DNA of 35,338 nucleotides. Origin: Methanomassiliicoccaceae archaeon. Lineage in GTDB: Archaea > Thermoplasmatota > Thermoplasmata > Methanomassiliicoccales > Methanomethylophilaceae. Both the position numbers and the translations under genes were made by a program. Location: assembly GCA_003555025.1 (NCBI GenBank), contig PWHV01000009.1:1-35338 (forward strand). Reading direction: 5' to 3'. Shown here piece after piece: positions 32,062 to 35,338 of the stretch (the first letter of the stretch is position 1; every line of letters begins with the position of its first letter). The notes under the pieces are model-generated. The model worked only from the letters and a program-made list of their open reading frames with translations. It ran no database searches and was not told where the DNA came from.

Positions 32062-32926
32062 GCGACGCTCCCGTTGGGTCGCGGGCGCCCTCCCTCTCCC
32101 GCAAAGCCTCGATCAACGACTCCTCGAAAAGCCACTGCTCCTCGAAGTGGCGGTTCATGTCCTTGAGCAGCAACCATATCCAGATGGGGAAGAACAACCC
32201 GTAGGTCATCACCGAGACGACAATGAACACCAGGAAGGAGCGGATGCCGATGGTCTTGCGGGAGGGGTGCCCTATCCTCATGCCCGTGCGCTTGGCCGCG
32301 TCGACCATGTGCTTCTGGAACGCCAGCCACCTCCTCTCGTGGTGGTAGGAGAGGTTGGTGATGTTCCTCACCACGTACACCAGCGCCAGGAACGAGACCA
32401 GGTAGAAGAACAGCCCCAGCGCCACCGCCGCGAAGGACAGCGCCGGCTCCACCATCAGCACGGTGATGAACAGCGGCAGGCCGATCCATATCAGCGCCCT
32501 CCACGTTGAGACGGGTCTCTCCTTCCTCCTGATGGCCTCGTCCGTCTCCACCATCCCACGCAGCGGCCTCTGGATCTCGTGGTCCTCCACCTTGCAGCGG
32601 AAGTACTCCAGCAAAAGGGAGCGCAGCTCATCCTCCCGCTTGCTGTGCTTCTCGTTGCGGCTCATCAGCAGGTAGAAGCCGGCGGTGATGATCAGCAGGT
32701 GCAGCACCATGTAGAGGCCGATGTTGAAGAACAGCTCGGAGACGCCATCGCCGGCGCGCAGCGTGGAGATGAGCAGGCTCACCATGAAGTAGTTGATGAG
32801 CACCATGAACGCGACGATGACCACCAGCACCAGGAAGGGCTCGATGACGAGGTCGGTCTTCTCCCGGCGGTGCACGTTGGCGAGGATGCGGTTGGCGACC
32901 TCTCGGCTGTCGCAGAGGGGCATCAT
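32054..32926 (-). CDS. Membrane protein of unknown function
   Basis: 290 aa with hydrophobic segments at roughly 27-55, 65-90, 145-185 (probably two helices) and 228-255, separated by charged loops (RNEKHSKREDELRSLLLEYF, RNITNLSYHHERRWLAF). No family is recognised. A minus-strand GATATACT box near 32950 lies 26 nt upstream of the ATGs at 32926/32923. It precedes and overlaps mutM, so both are on one transcript, although no functional link is evident. Confidence 0.78.
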   Translation of the reverse strand: MMPLCDSREVANRILANVHRREKTDLVIEPFLVLVVIVAFMVLINYFMVSLLISTLRAGDGVSELFFNIGLYMVLHLLIITAGFYLLMSRNEKHSKREDELRSLLLEYFRCKVEDHEIQRPLRGMVETDEAIRRKERPVSTWRALIWIGLPLFITVLMVEPALSFAAVALGLFFYLVSFLALVYVVRNITNLSYHHERRWLAFQKHMVDAAKRTGMRIGHPSRKTIGIRSFLVFIVVSVMTYGLFFPIWIWLLLKDMNRHFEEQWLFEESLIEALREREGARDPTGASHA

Positions 32927-32972
32927 GACCCCTATCGCCGGGACTAGTATATCAATTGCAATATGCCGCAGG

Positions 32973-33194
32973 TCACAGGCCGGCCGCGAGCGGCAGGTAT
33001 TCCATCAGCGCGTCCAAGATGTCGGTGAAGGCGGCCGACAGCGTCGGCCCCATGTCCCGCAGCGCCTCGGTGATGGCCGGGCCGATGCCGCGCAGCGCCT
33101 CGGTGAGCCCTTCGGTAGCCTGCTGGACCGAATCCGATATGGGATTGTTCATCCCGTTCTGCTCTTCCATGGGGCTCATGTCGGTCCATTCCAT
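32973..33194 (-). CDS. Small amphipathic protein with internal repeat
   Basis: 73 aa. The middle contains a near-repeat, TEALRGIGPAI followed by TEALRDMGPTL, and the end is hydrophobic (ILDALMEYLPLAAGL). This suggests amphipathic helices. The ATG at 33194 lacks a clear TATA box at the usual distance, and no homologue is recognised. It is kept because it fills a gap between expressed genes and shows protein-level repeat structure. Confidence 0.5.
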   Translation of the reverse strand: MEWTDMSPMEEQNGMNNPISDSVQQATEGLTEALRGIGPAITEALRDMGPTLSAAFTDILDALMEYLPLAAGL

Positions 33195-33284
33195 CCATCT
33201 CGATGATTAAAACCTTTTCCTCCTTATACCGAATTATGAAAAGCCCGCCACAGCTTTAATAGAAACGACCCTTTATCCAAGGCG

Positions 33285-33779
33285 ATGAAGTCCGAGGCGA
33301 GGCCCCGCCCGCTGCCGTTCCTCTCCCTGGTGACGCTGCTGTTCGCGGTGCTCTATTTCATCAGCATCCTGCAGTCCATACCGCAAGTGATCGAGGGCAG
33401 CGGCGACCGTCCCGGCCTCCTCTACCTGGTCGCCGTCCTGGGGGTGATGTTCTACCTCTTCACCAATCAATTGGCCACCACCTTGCGCCTCTCCCGCGGC
33501 GACCGCCTCTCCTGGCAGCGCATGGCCCGGCTGTCGATGGCCTACATCGCGATAGGCTCGCTCTCCCTGGTGCTGGGGCAGGACACCGTCTGGCTCGCCC
33601 AGTACCTGGAGGCGAGCTCTGTTCTGGTGATAGCGTGGATGGCCCTGATGCTCGGCTACCTGCACAGCGCCGCGGTGCGGCGCTTCTTCCCCCCGCCGTA
33701 CGCCGAGGAGGCCTCGGCGCTCGGGTGGCTGCTCTACGTGGCGGGAAAGGACCCATTCAAGGGCATGCGCCTCATCTGA
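33285..33779 (+). CDS. Four-helix membrane protein, function unknown
   Basis: 164 aa with hydrophobic segments near 12-32, 43-62, 83-102 and 110-127, and a basic short loop (RLSRGDRLSWQRM). No family is recognised. A TTTAAT (33255-33260) is centred 27 nt before the ATG, indicating a leaderless start at 33285. The 3' end overlaps the convergent GNAT gene by 8 nt. Confidence 0.75.
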   Translation: MKSEARPRPLPFLSLVTLLFAVLYFISILQSIPQVIEGSGDRPGLLYLVAVLGVMFYLFTNQLATTLRLSRGDRLSWQRMARLSMAYIAIGSLSLVLGQDTVWLAQYLEASSVLVIAWMALMLGYLHSAAVRRFFPPPYAEEASALGWLLYVAGKDPFKGMRLI

Positions 33780-34266
33780 ACCTCTTCTCCATGATGGTGG
33801 AGCGCGGAGCGAAGCCCAGGCGGCGGTAGGTCTTCTCCGCCTCGCTGTTGTGCGACCCCACGTTGAGGCAGAGCCGTTCCAGGCCGTTGTCGGCGCACCA
33901 GTCCTCGGCGAAGGACATCAGCCATTTGGCCACGCCCTTGCCGCGCAGCCCCTCGTCCACGTAGATGCCGTAGAGGTAGCCGGCGGGGGCGCAGGTGAAC
34001 TGGTCCGACCCCTGGCCGAGCCAGAGGAAGCCCGCCCTCCTCTCCTCCTGCCAGAGGACGAAGGCCTCGTTACCCTCGCGGCGGTCGTAAATGGAGGACA
34101 CGCTGAGACGCAGCCGGGGAAGCCAATCATCCCTTCTCCTCCTCTCCGCCTCGCTGACCGAGCGCAGCACCGCCTCCTCGATGCATTCCATAGCGTAGGC
34201 GATGTCGCTGTCCGCCATCCTCTTGAGGCGCAGACCTAGCACAGGAAGCTCCCGGACGCACTCCAC
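33772..34266 (-). CDS. GNAT-family N-acetyltransferase
   Basis: 164 aa acetyl-CoA-dependent acetyltransferase. The CoA-binding motif A is YGIYVDEGLRGKGVAKWLM (R-G-K-G-V-A). NVGSHNSEAEKTYRRLGFAPRSTIMEK is motif B. The substrate is unknown. A GTG at 34266 is the first codon; a minus-strand TTTTTATCC near 34287-34295 lies about 25 nt upstream and supports it. Confidence 0.88.
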   Translation of the reverse strand: MECVRELPVLGLRLKRMADSDIAYAMECIEEAVLRSVSEAERRRRDDWLPRLRLSVSSIYDRREGNEAFVLWQEERRAGFLWLGQGSDQFTCAPAGYLYGIYVDEGLRGKGVAKWLMSFAEDWCADNGLERLCLNVGSHNSEAEKTYRRLGFAPRSTIMEKRFR

Positions 34267-34296
34267 GGCCTGCTAGCGGAAGGGACGGATAAAAAG

Positions 34297-35322
34297 ATGA
34301 CCGTATCACCATCGGCGGGGAGATGGTTTAAAACGCTGTCAGGGACATGCTTCGATGATAACGTGAGCTACGCCGTCTCCACCATAACCCTGGACGAGAA
34401 GGACGAGATCCTCGCCTGCATCGAGGGCACGAACTTCCACAGCACCAAGGCCGACCTGCACGGCATCTGCGTGAAGCTGTACACCTGCCGCGAGGGGACG
34501 AAGATCATGTGGGAGGACAACTTCTACGCCATGTCCGACCATGTGCGCTCGCACGCGCGGCTCTTCGTGCTCGAGGACCCGGACCGCGGGGTGGAGGTGC
34601 TGTACGAGCCGCTCACCAGCACCGCCTTCCTCTACAACTTCGACTACTACGGCTGGATAAAGAGCGTCGCCCTGGCGGTGGCCGGCGACATCCTTGAGGA
34701 CACCCACAACATCCACTCGGTGCACGGCGCGGCGCTGGACGTCGACGGCAAGGGCGCCACACTGATCGCGCCCTCGCGCACCGGGAAGACCACGCAGTCT
34801 TGGGGGCTGCTGCGCATGCGCGAGTCGCGGCTGGTGACCGACGACTGGTACTTCGTCCGCCTCTCCGACCGCAGGCCCTTGGCCTTCGGCTCGGAGAAGA
34901 ACTGCTACATCGACTCCGACATCGGCGAGATATGGAACGAGTACCAGCCGCTGGTCGACAAGGCGCGCTTCGACAACCGCCAGCGGGCGATAGTGGACGT
35001 GCGCTGGGTGGCCGGCCGCGGCTCGGTCATACCGATGACGTCCATGCACCACATCATCCTCCTCAAGCGGGACCGCGACGACCCGCAGGCGCTACGCGAG
35101 CTCTCCGCCGATGAGGCTTGGGACTACCTGCGCGAGCATGACCTCTGCAATCCTCATCAGATGTCCCGTGGGCCGCGCAAGCTCCGCACCCGGGAGAGGT
35201 TCTTCCGCAGCTACCTGAGGGAGTGCACGGTGCACATGGTCAACACCATCCGCTCGCCGCAGGAGACGCAGTCGCTGATACGCGGGCTGCTGCTCGCCTG
35301 CGAGGACCCCCGTCAGGACTGA
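34297..35322 (+). CDS. HPr kinase-like P-loop protein
   Basis: 341 aa. VHGAALDVDGKGATLIAPSRTGKTTQ (about 142-167) contains a Walker A loop (APSRTGKTT) of the PEP-carboxykinase/HPr-kinase type, followed by an acidic TDDWYFV segment like the HPrK Asp pair. The N-terminal 130 residues do not resemble bacterial HPrK. No HPr or PTS gene is present in the window, so another substrate such as a small metabolite or protein serine is likely. The start at ATG 34297 is uncertain; GTG 34363 is in frame and lies 33 nt after a TTTAAA element. The gene is complete, ending 16 nt before the window edge. Confidence 0.72.
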   Translation: MTVSPSAGRWFKTLSGTCFDDNVSYAVSTITLDEKDEILACIEGTNFHSTKADLHGICVKLYTCREGTKIMWEDNFYAMSDHVRSHARLFVLEDPDRGVEVLYEPLTSTAFLYNFDYYGWIKSVALAVAGDILEDTHNIHSVHGAALDVDGKGATLIAPSRTGKTTQSWGLLRMRESRLVTDDWYFVRLSDRRPLAFGSEKNCYIDSDIGEIWNEYQPLVDKARFDNRQRAIVDVRWVAGRGSVIPMTSMHHIILLKRDRDDPQALRELSADEAWDYLREHDLCNPHQMSRGPRKLRTRERFFRSYLRECTVHMVNTIRSPQETQSLIRGLLLACEDPRQD

Positions 35323-35338
35323 GGGCCCGAACCGCGCC

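Noticed and set aside
1-35338. CRISPR array or insertion sequence
   Set aside because: No regularly spaced long repeats and no transposase were seen; the only mobile unit is the tRNA-integrated element.

Overview
The window is GC-rich archaeal chromosome. Several genes are archaeal hallmarks: the amidotransferase pair GatD/GatE, ribosomal protein S17e, a two-repeat tRNA-splicing endonuclease, an aRqcH/NFACT ribosome quality-control factor, and an HVO_0476/COG1326-type zinc-finger protein. Three tRNA genes encode their CCA ends. Many start codons lie about 26 nt downstream of a TATA box (leaderless), while others carry a GGTG-N4/5-start Shine-Dalgarno arrangement. HypB and HypE point to [NiFe]-hydrogenase maturation and so to an anaerobic, H2-linked lifestyle. 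Together with a heliorhodopsin this suggests a Thermoplasmatota-like euryarchaeote, possibly near Methanomassiliicoccales. That placement is inference.

Layout. 1-9.1 kb: hypB (partial), gatD-gatE plus a small membrane protein, a HemK2-type methyltransferase, then rhomboid protease / metallo-beta-lactamase-fold / zinc-finger genes, a HAD phosphatase divergent from a TraB-family protein, thyX, rps17e and tRNA-Arg(GCG). 9.2-17 kb: the RqcH homologue, tRNA-Thr(GGT), a DUF1015 protein, a KamA-like radical SAM enzyme, a VIT-like membrane protein, hypE divergent from endA, and tRNA-Arg(TCG).

17.0-22.2 kb is a mobile element of about 5.2 kb inserted at the 3' end of tRNA-Arg(TCG). It is bounded by a perfect 17-bp direct repeat of the tRNA end and is visibly AT-richer than the chromosome. 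It carries a tyrosine integrase coupled to a small unknown gene, an AbrB-like regulator divergent from them across a TTACTAA repeat cluster, an asparagine-synthetase-like cargo gene lacking the glutaminase cysteine, a cluster of strong hairpins, and a Rep protein with HUH/rolling-circle-like motifs. The simplest reading is an integrated rolling-circle plasmid.

22.2-35.3 kb returns to the GC-rich host: a Fic AMPylase-type gene abutting attR, small membrane proteins, a LicD-like transferase, a small cysteine-containing protein, a heliorhodopsin with a recognisable retinal lysine, an epoxyqueuosine-reductase-like 4Fe-4S protein, a tight ugd-galU-epimerase operon for UDP-glucose/UDP-glucuronate, an SDR, a formamidopyrimidine-DNA glycosylase operon with a membrane protein, small unknowns, a GNAT acetyltransferase and an HPr-kinase-like P-loop protein. 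Genes are packed tightly, with several 4-27 nt overlaps between convergent or tandem neighbours.
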